Below are positions 44,643-53,843 of a stretch of 64,000 bases of DNA, piece after piece. Source of the stretch: Izhakiella capsodis (GTDB lineage: Bacteria > Pseudomonadota > Gammaproteobacteria > Enterobacterales > Enterobacteriaceae); contig NZ_FOVC01000001.1 in the NCBI RefSeq assembly GCF_900115045.1, positions 686,465 to 750,464 on the forward strand. Direction: 5' to 3'. Every line of letters begins with the position of its first letter. Within the stretch, counting starts at the first letter, position 1. The position numbers and the translations under genes are program-made. Below the pieces are notes generated by a model. The model did no database searches, was not told where the DNA came from, and saw only the letters and a list, made by a program, of their open reading frames with translations.

Positions 44643-45860
44643 TCAGCCTTGTAATAACTGTATTAGCAGCGAACCTTCAAATAATGCATCTTTAATCAGA
44701 GCAGCGCCGGGTAACGTCCCCCGACCTGTAATCTGCGATGCTTCAAGAATCAACTTTGCGCTGTAAGCCGGTAACGACTGCTGCATGATTGCGTCGCTGA
44801 TTACCGGATAAAGTAATGAAGAGACCTGATTGAGTGGTGAACCAATTAGTATTTTTTGTGGATGAAAAATATTCACCATAATCGCCAGCAGTCGACCTAC
44901 ACTTTCTCCAGCGTCAAGAATCAACGCCTGAGTTAGCAAATCGTTATTTTTCGCCGCATGGCATAGCGCGTCTAAGTTTAACGGTTGAAGATGTAGCGAG
45001 GAAGAGGGATCGCGCGCCATGCCTTCAGCGGCACGCTCCAGCAAATTGGGGATACTGACCAGAGTCTCAAGGCAGCCGCGATTGCCGCAATAGCACTGAT
45101 GGCCCTGCGGCATGATCTGCGTATGACCGATCTCCGCCAGGGAAGAGGTGCCACGATGGAGAATACGCCCATCGGTTATAATACCGACACCGACATTATC
45201 GTCGATTACCAGATGGATGACATCACGTGCACCACGCGCAGCACCAAACAGGGCTTCGGCCAGCGTCCAGCCATAAATCTCGTGTGCCAGATAAACCGGC
45301 AGCCCCATCCGGGCGGTTAAAAAAGGGCCCAGAGCCAGATCCTTAACCTTGTAAAACGGCATCCGATGAATTACCCCGAGGCGGCCGTTAACCATACCGG
45401 GAGCGGTAATGGCAATCGCCATCAGTCGCTCCAGCTTGTCCTGGTTGCGGAAAAAAAAGGCATCGATTTGCTCGGCGATTAGAAACTGCAGCGGGCGAAC
45501 ATCATCAAGCACCAGCGGCTGAATTTCTTCAATGATGCATCGACTACTGAGGTCACGTAACGCAAGAATTATTTCACCATTACCGATACGTAAAGCCAGA
45601 TAGTGCCAGTTACCTGTATCAAGAACCAATCCGGTCGCCGGGCGTCCCCGACTGGAGATTTCCTGAAATTCGGTTTCCTTAACTAATTCCGCATCAACTA
45701 ATTCACGCACGATTTTAGTAATGCTTGCGGGTGCCAGCTGGGCCTTTTTTGACAGCTCAATGCGGGATATTGGTCCGTATTGGTCGATGAGGCGATAAAC
45801 CACCCCAGCGTTAATTTTTTTTATTTGATCGATATGACCCGGTTTATTATCCTCCAACAC
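44643..45860 (-). CDS. mlc: ROK-family transcriptional repressor Mlc
   Basis: Mlc represses pts and other sugar genes and is sequestered at the membrane by unphosphorylated EIICB-Glc. The 405-residue product has the N-terminal HTH (SRIELSKKAQLAPASITKIV at ~33-52), a ROK domain, the structural zinc site GHTQIMPQGHQCYCGNRGCLE split across ~256-276, and C-terminus ALFEGSLLIQLLQG like E. coli Mlc. Start is GTG (45858-45860) with GGAG upstream. Confidence 0.95.
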   Translation of the reverse strand: MLEDNKPGHIDQIKKINAGVVYRLIDQYGPISRIELSKKAQLAPASITKIVRELVDAELVKETEFQEISSRGRPATGLVLDTGNWHYLALRIGNGEIILALRDLSSRCIIEEIQPLVLDDVRPLQFLIAEQIDAFFFRNQDKLERLMAIAITAPGMVNGRLGVIHRMPFYKVKDLALGPFLTARMGLPVYLAHEIYGWTLAEALFGAARGARDVIHLVIDDNVGVGIITDGRILHRGTSSLAEIGHTQIMPQGHQCYCGNRGCLETLVSIPNLLERAAEGMARDPSSSLHLQPLNLDALCHAAKNNDLLTQALILDAGESVGRLLAIMVNIFHPQKILIGSPLNQVSSLLYPVISDAIMQQSLPAYSAKLILEASQITGRGTLPGAALIKDALFEGSLLIQLLQG

Positions 45861-45959
45861 GTGTTACGCTCCGGTTATTTCCGCGCTTAAAAAAGCTGTT
45901 CTGCATGGTGAAATAGTTATATTTTTTCGTCAACTAATTGATTGGTTTTGTGATTTACT

Positions 45960-46853
45960 TCACAAATCCCCCCCTGTCAGCAAAGCAATCATCTGCGCCA
46001 TTGGCGCCCGCAACTCTCGTTGACGCGACCACACCAGCCACACTTCAGATAATGCATCGACTTCCCGTAAGTTTTTCCATATCACCTCCGGCGGTGAAAC
46101 GCGTTGAAAGGAAGCTGGCAAAATAGAAACTCCCAAACCAGCGGCGACCAGACCCATGATCGTCATCGCTTCACCCACTTCCTGCGTAATACTGGGTGTC
46201 GCCTGATAACGATTCATCAACGCCAGAATTTCACTGTAAAGTGCAGTTCCTACATGGGGATCGAAGAACACAAATGGTTCGCTTGCCAGGTCACTCACGG
46301 ACAGATCTGCCTCAGACGCCAACGGATGATCGTGGTGCAATAACGCGCATAAAGGTTCGCACATCAGCAAACGCCACGTCAAAGAATCAGGCAGCTCGGT
46401 ATTGCGCATTACACCAAGATCGAGGCTACCGGCGATTATGGGATCCAGTTGCTGCCGGGTATTCAGCTCCTGCATTTGCAAATGAACATCAGGATACTGG
46501 TTACAGAAGTGGGATAGTGCCTCAGAAACTCGTGTAATAAACGGGGACGAAGAAGTGAAACCAATGCACAGCTCACCAACAGTACCGGCATGCAAACGTG
46601 AAGCTTTTTCCGTCGCCCGATCGACGTTGGCCAGAATCTGCCGACAGTCCAGTAAAAACTGTTCTCCTGCTGGTGTTAGTTCGACACGTCGGTTAGTACG
46701 GACCAGAAGTCGGGCATTTATCTGTTTCTCCAGCGCCTGGATTTGCTGACTAAGCGGTGGCTGAGAAATGTTAAGACGCTGGGCTGCGCGACCAAAGTGA
46801 AGCTCTTCAGCTACGGCGATGAAATAACGTAAATGGCGCAGTTCGATATGCAT
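45960..46853 (-). CDS. ynfL: LysR family regulator YnfL
   Basis: The 297-residue product has an N-terminal LysR HTH (YFIAVAEELHFGRAAQRLNISQPPLSQQIQALE across ~10-42) and a substrate-binding effector domain. It is divergent from the MFS gene ynfM and next to mlc, exactly as in E. coli, so it probably controls ynfM. Inducer unknown. Confidence 0.92.
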   Translation of the reverse strand: MHIELRHLRYFIAVAEELHFGRAAQRLNISQPPLSQQIQALEKQINARLLVRTNRRVELTPAGEQFLLDCRQILANVDRATEKASRLHAGTVGELCIGFTSSSPFITRVSEALSHFCNQYPDVHLQMQELNTRQQLDPIIAGSLDLGVMRNTELPDSLTWRLLMCEPLCALLHHDHPLASEADLSVSDLASEPFVFFDPHVGTALYSEILALMNRYQATPSITQEVGEAMTIMGLVAAGLGVSILPASFQRVSPPEVIWKNLREVDALSEVWLVWSRQRELRAPMAQMIALLTGGDL

Positions 46854-46948
46854 AAAATATTATTTAAGATGATTAATATATTAGACATAATATACGCTGC
46901 TCCTTATGCTTCAAAGCAGTACCGTCCTAACGTTGCAAAGGATCAATC

Positions 46949-48214
46949 GTGAGCCGTATCTCCGCGTCATCCACATCAACACGTGATCAGCCAGATCAAC
47001 ACTCTACGAGCACTCCAGATCGGCATCGTTCAGCCCAATACATTAAACGCGGTACTCCCCAATTCATTCGGGTCACTCTGGCGTTATTCTCTGCGGGTCT
47101 GGCGACCTTTGCGCTGCTCTATTGTGTTCAGCCTGTTTTGCCCCTTTTATCAAAAGAGTTTGGCGTATCGCCAGCTGCCAGTAGCCTGTCGCTGTCAGTA
47201 TCAACGGCACTGCTGGCCTTGGGCTTACTGATCACCGGCCCACTTTCTGATGCGATCGGGCGAAAATCGGTAATGGTGACGGCCCTGATGCTGGCTTCGT
47301 TATGCACGCTGTTATCAGCAACCATGACAAGCTGGCACGGTATCCTGCTAATGCGTGCATTAACCGGATTGGCACTCAGCGGGGTTGCGGCGGTCGGTAT
47401 GACCTATCTCAGTGAGGAGATTCATCCCAGCGTTATTCCCTTTAGCATGGGGCTTTACATTAGCGGTAACTCGATTGGCGGCATGAGCGGAAGGCTGCTC
47501 AGCGGGGTGATCGCTGACTTTTTTTCCTGGCGGATTGCTATTGCCACTATCGGCTGTTTTTCACTGGCTGCCGCGCTCATGTTCTGGAAAATACTACCGC
47601 CATCACGTCATTTCCGCCCATCCTCTTTGCGCCCCAAAAATCTGCTAATAAATTTTCATCTGCACTGGCACGATCGCGGGTTACCGCTGCTGTTCGCAGA
47701 GGGTTTCTTACTAATGGGTTCGTTCGTCACGCTGTTCAACTATATCGGCTACCGGCTTGTCAACCCGCCGTGGTCACTCAATCAAGCGATTGTCGGTCTG
47801 CTGTCTATCGTCTATCTGACGGGAACATGGAGCTCGCCGAAAGCCGGTACCATGACAACGCGATTTGGGCGCAGCGCGGTGATGCTATTTTCTACCGCTG
47901 TGATGTTGTCGGGACTATTGCTTACAGCTTTCAGTTCGCTGTGGATAATTCTGCCAGGTATGATGTTATTTACCGCAGGCTTTTTCGCCGCCCACTCGGT
48001 CGCCAGCGGCTGGATCGGTCCACGGGCGCGACGGGCAAAAGGCCAGGCCTCTTCACTTTATTTGTTCAGCTATTATCTCGGCTCCAGCATAGCTGGCACG
48101 GCCGGCGGTTTATTCTGGCATAACTTTGGTTGGCCGGGTATCACACTGTTTATTGGCTCGCTGTTAGTGATTGCTCTGCTGATTGGTCTACAACTGAGAA
48201 AAAGGGCCGTCTGA
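46949..48214 (+). CDS. ynfM: MFS transporter YnfM
   Basis: The 421-residue product has ~12 membrane segments and matches the YnfM group: FSAGLATFALLYCVQPVLPLL in helix 1, ITGPLSDAIGRKSVM (motif A), ALSGVAAVGMTYLSEEIHP. A polar N-terminal extension of ~35 residues precedes helix 1. Start is GTG with AAAGGA upstream. In E. coli several genes (asr to rstB) separate ynfM and tus; here Ter-tus follows within ~80 bases. Confidence 0.92.
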   Translation: MSRISASSTSTRDQPDQHSTSTPDRHRSAQYIKRGTPQFIRVTLALFSAGLATFALLYCVQPVLPLLSKEFGVSPAASSLSLSVSTALLALGLLITGPLSDAIGRKSVMVTALMLASLCTLLSATMTSWHGILLMRALTGLALSGVAAVGMTYLSEEIHPSVIPFSMGLYISGNSIGGMSGRLLSGVIADFFSWRIAIATIGCFSLAAALMFWKILPPSRHFRPSSLRPKNLLINFHLHWHDRGLPLLFAEGFLLMGSFVTLFNYIGYRLVNPPWSLNQAIVGLLSIVYLTGTWSSPKAGTMTTRFGRSAVMLFSTAVMLSGLLLTAFSSLWIILPGMMLFTAGFFAAHSVASGWIGPRARRAKGQASSLYLFSYYLGSSIAGTAGGLFWHNFGWPGITLFIGSLLVIALLIGLQLRKRAV

Positions 48215-48290
48215 CCAGACCATCAGGAATGATTTTTCCTGACGGAAGTTTTGTCCACTAGCGTAGAAATACGGGTAATTTCATTCGACA

Positions 48291-48313
48291 ATGACAGGAT
48301 GTTGTAACTAAAT
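48291..48313 (+). other. Ter site (Tus binding, replication fork arrest)
   Basis: The core AGGATGTTGTAACTAAA fits the Ter consensus AGNATGTTGTAACTAAA, including the G at 48297 whose paired C locks Tus in E. coli. It ends 11 bases before the tus ATG and overlaps the likely tus promoter and leader, as E. coli TerB does, so Tus should repress its own gene. By analogy with TerB, forks arriving from lower coordinates would be blocked. Confidence 0.93.
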
Positions 48314-48323
48314 CGGAGGGTTG

Positions 48324-49250
48324 ATGTCACGTTATCAGGCCATCGGGCAACTTCATCAGACCGTTAAAGAACTCGAACTTAAGCTTAGGGAGTTACAACA
48401 CCCGTTAAAGCAGTTACCCCTGTTGGCGGGTCGGGTGTTCGTTCTTCCTGACGTTACCCGGGGTAAGGAGCACGACCCTCGCCCACAAATTACGGTCACC
48501 CAGTTGCAAGCTGAAGAAGCGCGGGCGCAAGCGCTACATCATTTCGGTCTGCTTTTTATGCAGCAACAATCGACGCAGCGCAGCACTAAATCTGCCGTCA
48601 GGCTTCCTGGCGCGATTTGTCTGGAGGCGACTGATTCCGTTGCAGAAAACTTGCGTAATCGGGTTTTACATATTAACCAGCTCAAACGTCGGATGGAGCA
48701 GATCATTACCGTTGATTCTGGCGTCGCGTCGGAAGAGCGTTTTGCCTTTGTCCACCAGCAGCTACCTGGCCTGATCACCCTCAATGTCTACCGAACCATT
48801 ACGCTCCTCGATGCACCAGACAGCGTACGTTTTGGCTGGGCAAATAAACAGATTATAAAAAAGGTGAGTTGCGGCGAATTAATACAAAAGCTGATGATAA
48901 GCCTGGAAAGTGGGCGAAGCGCTGCGGGCTGGAGCCGCGAAAAATGGGCAGAAAATTTGCAGCAGGAGATAGCCATACTCGAAGCTCTGCCGCAGGATGC
49001 TAAGCTAAAGATACGCCGACCGGTGAAAGTGCAGCCGATAGCCCGCATCTGGCAAGCGGATAAGCAAAAGCAAACTCAGCTGGCCTGCCCTTCCCCGCTG
49101 ATTATCATCTGTCACGATGCCAGCCAGCTACCAACACTTGGTGAGCTAACTGATTATGATGAAAACGCCATAAATCACCGATATAAGCCTGAGGCTCAGG
49201 CCTTGTGGCCGCTGATCCCCCGTCTGCATTTATTTGTTGAACGTTCATAG
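48324..49250 (+). CDS. tus: DNA replication terminus site-binding protein Tus
   Basis: Tus binds Ter DNA as a monomer and halts replicative helicase in one direction. The 308-residue product matches E. coli Tus: SSK-type AVRLPGAICLEA, RFAFVHQQLPGLITLNVYRTITLL, RFGWANKQIIKK, AKLKIRRPVKVQPIARIW and HRYKPEAQALWPLIPRLHLFVE. ATG 48324 is preferred to the TTG one codon earlier; GGAGG lies four bases upstream. Confidence 0.96.
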   Translation: MSRYQAIGQLHQTVKELELKLRELQHPLKQLPLLAGRVFVLPDVTRGKEHDPRPQITVTQLQAEEARAQALHHFGLLFMQQQSTQRSTKSAVRLPGAICLEATDSVAENLRNRVLHINQLKRRMEQIITVDSGVASEERFAFVHQQLPGLITLNVYRTITLLDAPDSVRFGWANKQIIKKVSCGELIQKLMISLESGRSAAGWSREKWAENLQQEIAILEALPQDAKLKIRRPVKVQPIARIWQADKQKQTQLACPSPLIIICHDASQLPTLGELTDYDENAINHRYKPEAQALWPLIPRLHLFVERS

Positions 49251-49251
49251 T

Positions 49252-49275
49252 AAAAAACCGGGCCTGGCCCGGTTT
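49252..49275. terminator. Bidirectional terminator between tus and fumC
   Basis: AAACCGGG-CCTGG-CCCGGTTT, flanked by A6 on the left and TTT on the right, lies between two convergent stop codons. Confidence 0.82.
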
Positions 49276-49292
49276 AACCAGCATGAAAAGAC

Positions 49293-50690
49293 TTACTGCT
49301 TCATACTACCAACCATTTCCTGCGGTCGTACCCATGAATCGAACTCTTTAGCGGTCAGATAACCAAGTTTCAGCGCGGCATCTTTTAACGTCAGTCCTTC
49401 TTTATGGGCTTTTTTCGCGATTTCAGCTGCTTTATCGTAGCCAATATGCGTATTCAGTGCAGTAACCAACATCAATGACTCGTTCAGTAGCTGGCTGATT
49501 CGCTCGCGGTTAGGCTCAATCCCACTCGCGCAGTGGTGATTAAAGCTTTCCATGCCATCGGCCAGCAGTCGCACGGTTTGCAGGAAATTATGGATAATCA
49601 TTGGGCGGTAAACGTTCAGTTCAAAATTGCCCGACGCGCCACCCATATTTATTGCAACGTCATTGCCCATCACCTGACAGCAAAGCATGGTAACCGCTTC
49701 GCACTGCGTGGGATTTACCTTACCCGGCATAATTGAGCTACCCGGCTCGTTTTCAGGAATAGCCAGTTCGCCTATGCCACAACGCGGCCCAGAGGCCAAC
49801 CAGCGCACGTCGTTAGCAATCTTCATCAATGATGCGGCCAGGCCTTTGAGCGCGCCGTGCGCATGCACCAGCGCGTCACAGGTTGCCAACGATTCAAACT
49901 TATTTGGGGCGGTGACAAATGGCAGTCCCGTCAGTGTTGCCAGCTCTTTGGCTACGCGAACAGCATATTCAGGATGGGTGTTCAATCCAGTGCCAACGGC
50001 CGTACCGCCCAGGGCAAGCTCAGCTACATGCGGAATGCTGTTTTCAATATGCGTCAGGCTATGCTCCAGCATCGCCACCCAACCAGAAATCTCCTGCCCA
50101 AGCGTCAACGGTGTCGCATCCTGCAAGTGGGTGCGACCAATCTTGACGATATTTTTAAAAGTGTCAGATTTCTGCTTCAGGGTTTTCTTCAGCGTGTGTA
50201 GCTGTGGAATAAGCTGTTTACGCACGGCAATGACTGCGGCAACATGCATAGCGGTAGGGAATACGTCGTTAGAGCTCTGACTTTTGTTCACGTCATCATT
50301 GGGATGGACCAGTCGTGACATACCTCGTTCACCGCCGAGGATCTCACTGGCGCGGTTCGCTAATACCTCATTCATGTTCATGTTAGTTTGCGTACCGGAG
50401 CCGGTCTGCCAGATGGCCAGAGGAAACTCTCCGCTGTGTTGATTATCCAGCACTTCTTCTGCTGCTTTGATGATCGCCTCTGCGCGTTCTTCAACTAATA
50501 ATCCCAAATCCTGATTAACTTTTGCCGCTGCGCGTTTAGTCAGCGCCAGCGCATGAATCAACGCGTCTGGCATTTTTTCCGTTGAGATCCGAAAGTGTTC
50601 CAGAGAGCGTTGGGTCTGTGCACCCCACAGCTTATCAGAGGGAACATCGATCGAACCCATTGAGTCTTTTTCAATGCGATTGGCAACCAT
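49293..50690 (-). CDS. fumC: Class II fumarate hydratase FumC
   Basis: Iron-independent, oxygen-stable fumarase interconverting fumarate and malate. The 465-residue product has the superfamily signature GSSIMPGKVNPTQCE, the TGSGTQTNMN active-site segment, QSSNDVFPTAMH and GRTHLQDATPLTLG. GGAGA RBS. The Fe-S fumarase gene fumA, which lies beside fumC in E. coli, is absent here. Confidence 0.97.
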   Translation of the reverse strand: MVANRIEKDSMGSIDVPSDKLWGAQTQRSLEHFRISTEKMPDALIHALALTKRAAAKVNQDLGLLVEERAEAIIKAAEEVLDNQHSGEFPLAIWQTGSGTQTNMNMNEVLANRASEILGGERGMSRLVHPNDDVNKSQSSNDVFPTAMHVAAVIAVRKQLIPQLHTLKKTLKQKSDTFKNIVKIGRTHLQDATPLTLGQEISGWVAMLEHSLTHIENSIPHVAELALGGTAVGTGLNTHPEYAVRVAKELATLTGLPFVTAPNKFESLATCDALVHAHGALKGLAASLMKIANDVRWLASGPRCGIGELAIPENEPGSSIMPGKVNPTQCEAVTMLCCQVMGNDVAINMGGASGNFELNVYRPMIIHNFLQTVRLLADGMESFNHHCASGIEPNRERISQLLNESLMLVTALNTHIGYDKAAEIAKKAHKEGLTLKDAALKLGYLTAKEFDSWVRPQEMVGSMKQ

Positions 50691-50764
50691 TACTGTCTCC
50701 TTAACACAAATAGTGAGTATTTACGGCCTAACCCCCGCGAGAGGCGGAAACTACACCGCTCAGC

Positions 50765-50778
50765 GTGATTAAGATCAA
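50765..50778. promoter_or_regulatory. FNR-like box between fumC and manA
   Basis: GTGAT-TAAG-ATCAA differs from the FNR consensus TTGATN4ATCAA by one base. It is ~80 bp upstream of fumC and ~115 bp upstream of manA. It could also bind CRP weakly. Function unproven. Confidence 0.4.
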
Positions 50779-50885
50779 CATTGTCTTATGCAACTGAGTC
50801 CAAGTTATTAGTCATTGAATGCCTTTACTATGACATTCTGTTGTAATACATCACGATTATTTCACTGCCAACACGGGAACTTATC

Positions 50886-52061
50886 ATGCAAAAATTAATC
50901 AATTCACTGCAATATTATGCTTGGGGCAGTAAAACAGCCTTAACAGAACTTTATCATATTGCTAATCCCGATAATCGTCCGCTGGCAGAACTTTGGATGG
51001 GCGCCCATCCTAAAAGTCCTTCACAAATAGATACCCCCGCTGGCCGTCGCTCATTGCGTGAGGTTATTTCAGAAAATACCACTGCGATTCTGGGTGAAAA
51101 AGTTGCCCTTCGCTTTGGTGAACTGCCCTTTTTATTTAAGGTTCTTTGCGCCGCCCAGCCGTTGTCCATTCAGGTCCATCCCAGCAAATCGTCAGCCGAA
51201 GCCGGTTTCGCCAAAGAGAACGCCGCAGGGATCGCACTGGATGCCCCTGAGCGCAACTATAAAGATGCCAATCACAAGCCGGAGCTGGTGTTTGCACTGA
51301 CACCGTTCAAAGCCATCAACGGTTTTCGTCAACAAAGAGAAATGGTTTCACTGTTGCAGCCAGTCGCTGGCGCTCATCCAGATATCGCCCACTTTTTACA
51401 GGCACCTGATGAGCTACGTCTCAAACAGCTTTTTGCCAGCCTGCTTTCGATGGAGGGAGAAAGGAAATCTCTGGCACTCGGGGTACTTAAAGACATGCTA
51501 AACAGTCAGCCAGGCGAACCCTGGGAAACCATCCGCACTATTGCCGCGGATTATCCTAATGATAATGGCCTGTTTTCACCGCTTCTGCTAAATGTCATTA
51601 CCCTGCAACCGGGTGAAGCTATGTTCCTGTTCGCAGAAACGCCTCATGCCTATCTGAGTGGCGTTGCGCTGGAGGTAATGGCAAATTCTGATAATGTACT
51701 GCGCGCAGGGCTGACGCCAAAATATATTGATCTTCCGGAGCTGTTAGCAAATCTCAAGTTCACGGCAAAACCTTATGATTCACTGCGCACAGAGCCGCAG
51801 TCCAAAGGCAGCAGTCTGATTTTTCCGATACCGGTAGAGGATTTTGCCTTTGCATTACATACCCTGAGCGCGGAGAAAGCTGTTATCAGCCAGGAGAGTG
51901 CAGCCATTCTGTTCTGCATTGACGGTGAAGCACTGGTCGCGCAAGGGAAACAGCAGATAACGCTGATGCCAGGTGATTCCTGCTTTATCCCCGCCAACGA
52001 ATCACCCGTGACGCTTACTGGCACAGGGCGCATTGCTCGTGTTTATAATCAGCTGGATTAA
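50886..52061 (+). CDS. manA: Mannose-6-phosphate isomerase, class I
   Basis: Zinc enzyme linking fructose-6-P and mannose-6-P, needed for mannose use and for GDP-mannose-derived polysaccharide. The 391-residue product shows NSLQYYAWGS at the start, the zinc ligands in QVHPSK (Gln, His) and HKPELVFAL (His, Glu), and ETPHAYLSG (His). Adjacent to fumC, divergent, same neighbourhood as in E. coli. Confidence 0.96.
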   Translation: MQKLINSLQYYAWGSKTALTELYHIANPDNRPLAELWMGAHPKSPSQIDTPAGRRSLREVISENTTAILGEKVALRFGELPFLFKVLCAAQPLSIQVHPSKSSAEAGFAKENAAGIALDAPERNYKDANHKPELVFALTPFKAINGFRQQREMVSLLQPVAGAHPDIAHFLQAPDELRLKQLFASLLSMEGERKSLALGVLKDMLNSQPGEPWETIRTIAADYPNDNGLFSPLLLNVITLQPGEAMFLFAETPHAYLSGVALEVMANSDNVLRAGLTPKYIDLPELLANLKFTAKPYDSLRTEPQSKGSSLIFPIPVEDFAFALHTLSAEKAVISQESAAILFCIDGEALVAQGKQQITLMPGDSCFIPANESPVTLTGTGRIARVYNQLD

Positions 52062-52183
52062 CTGAAAAGACAGGTTATAAAATAGCTGTTATCATTCAAG
52101 CTATTACTTAAAAAACACCCCGCCGGAACAGCCCGCAAGAACAGGAAGGTACACCGGCATGACGAAAGAGAAAGGATTTATTG

Positions 52184-53680
52184 ATGAAAAAGACCAAAAT
52201 AGCGGTCGTCGTGGTGGTAGCATTAGGCGTAATCTGGACCGGGGGCGCGTGGATAACAGGGAAAAAGCTGGAGCAAAATCGCGATCAGGCATTACAACAG
52301 ATTAATCACTGGCTGCAACAGCAGCTGCCACAATCGCGTCTGACGGTCAATTATCAGGATTATCAACGCGGCCTGTTCAGCAGCCACGTTAAACTGGTCA
52401 TACAATCAACATCTCAGACAACAGACAATGCGCTGTTGAAACCCGGCCAGAGCATTGTTCTTCAGGAAACGATCGATCACGGTCCATTTCCGCTGGCGCA
52501 ATTAAAGCAATTTAATCTGATCCCCAGTATGGCTTCCGTACACAGCACGCTGCAAAATACCGCCCCGGTGGGCGGGCTGTTTAAGTTGACCAAAGATAAG
52601 CCCTTTATTACATCTGATACCCGCGTTGGTTATAGCGGAGCAACTTCAAGCGTAATTCATTTGTTGCCGATTGATTTTCAGGATGAGAAAAGTGGTGATC
52701 GACTGGCCTTCAATGGCGGCGAGCTAACCGTTTCTGCCGATAACCGGGGTAACAAACTGGATTATAACGGCAATATCGATAACCTGCAGATTACCAGTAA
52801 AAATGATATGGGCATGCCTGTTCTGCTTACCTTTAATGGCTTATCGGTAACGGGTATAACACATTTAGGTGCGAGCGGTTTCCGCGTTGGTAAACAGGTG
52901 ATAGCACTGAAAAAGTTCAATACCAGCATTCAGGGCAAAGAGATGGTTGACGCTGAAGGGCTGAAACTTCTGTCAGACTTCACAAGCGATGATAAGGATA
53001 TCAACGGGCAGTTGGATTACAGCATGAACGGCCTGAAAATACAGAGGCAAGATTTAGGCTCGGCCAATCTTAATCTGAAATTATCACAACTCGATGCTAA
53101 TGCGTTGAGGACCTTCCTGAATAATTATCGCGATGAAATGCAGCCGATAATTAATCAGCAAAACAATGATTCGCTGATGTTACAACAAAAATCCCGTGCA
53201 ATCTTTATTAAAAATCTTCCGCTGCTGCTCAAAGGCGATCCGGTTATCAGCATTGCCCCGTTGAGCTGGAAAAATGCCAAGGGCGAAAGTACCTTTAATT
53301 TAACTATCAGCCTGAGAGATCCGTCAGCCGGTATACCAGCCGATGCCGGTGATATTAATCAGGCCGCAGACACGTTCGTCAAATCCCTCGACGCCAGACT
53401 CGTCATCCCTATGGCGATGGCAAATGAAACTATGACTCGTGTAGGCATGGCAGAAGGTAACAGCGAAGAACAAGCCGCCAAGATTGCCGATCAGCAGGTT
53501 AAAGGCTTTGCTGCAATGGGGCAGATGTTCAAGCTCACTACCCAGCAGAATGGTGATATCGTTACCAGTCTGCATTTTGCCAATGGCCAGATAAACATGA
53601 ATGGCGAAAAAATGCCGCTCGACCAGTTTATCAATCGTTACCTCCCGCTTAACGCTACGCCAGATAGTATGCCGCAGTAA
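52184..53680 (+). CDS. ydgA: DUF945 family protein YdgA
   Basis: The 498-residue product begins with a short basic region and an uncleaved or signal-like hydrophobic segment (IAVVVVVALGVIWTGGAWI) followed by the DUF945 body rich in beta strands (NYQDYQRGLFSSHVKL; DHGPFPL). Inner-membrane anchored, facing the periplasm; function unknown. ATG 52184 with AAAGGA upstream is preferred over the TTG one codon earlier. Confidence 0.93.
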   Translation: MKKTKIAVVVVVALGVIWTGGAWITGKKLEQNRDQALQQINHWLQQQLPQSRLTVNYQDYQRGLFSSHVKLVIQSTSQTTDNALLKPGQSIVLQETIDHGPFPLAQLKQFNLIPSMASVHSTLQNTAPVGGLFKLTKDKPFITSDTRVGYSGATSSVIHLLPIDFQDEKSGDRLAFNGGELTVSADNRGNKLDYNGNIDNLQITSKNDMGMPVLLTFNGLSVTGITHLGASGFRVGKQVIALKKFNTSIQGKEMVDAEGLKLLSDFTSDDKDINGQLDYSMNGLKIQRQDLGSANLNLKLSQLDANALRTFLNNYRDEMQPIINQQNNDSLMLQQKSRAIFIKNLPLLLKGDPVISIAPLSWKNAKGESTFNLTISLRDPSAGIPADAGDINQAADTFVKSLDARLVIPMAMANETMTRVGMAEGNSEEQAAKIADQQVKGFAAMGQMFKLTTQQNGDIVTSLHFANGQINMNGEKMPLDQFINRYLPLNATPDSMPQ

Positions 53681-53699
53681 TTTCAATCATTTCGATCCC

Positions 53700-53729
53700 A
53701 TAAAAAGCGCGCTATGGCGCGCTTTTTAT
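53700..53729 (+). terminator. Strong terminator after ydgA
   Basis: A 13-bp perfect stem (53700-53712 / 53717-53729, core AAAAAGCGCGC / GCGCGCTTTTT) with loop TATG starts 20 bases after the ydgA stop and can act in both directions. Confidence 0.92.
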
Positions 53730-53843
53730 TAGTGGTGATTTACGCAAACAAAAAAAATTTTGCGCAAACTAGTGGCATCATACGTTGTGATATTTTTATA
53801 ATGTTCTGCACTTTATAAATTCAATCTGGTAAGTGAGTGCACT

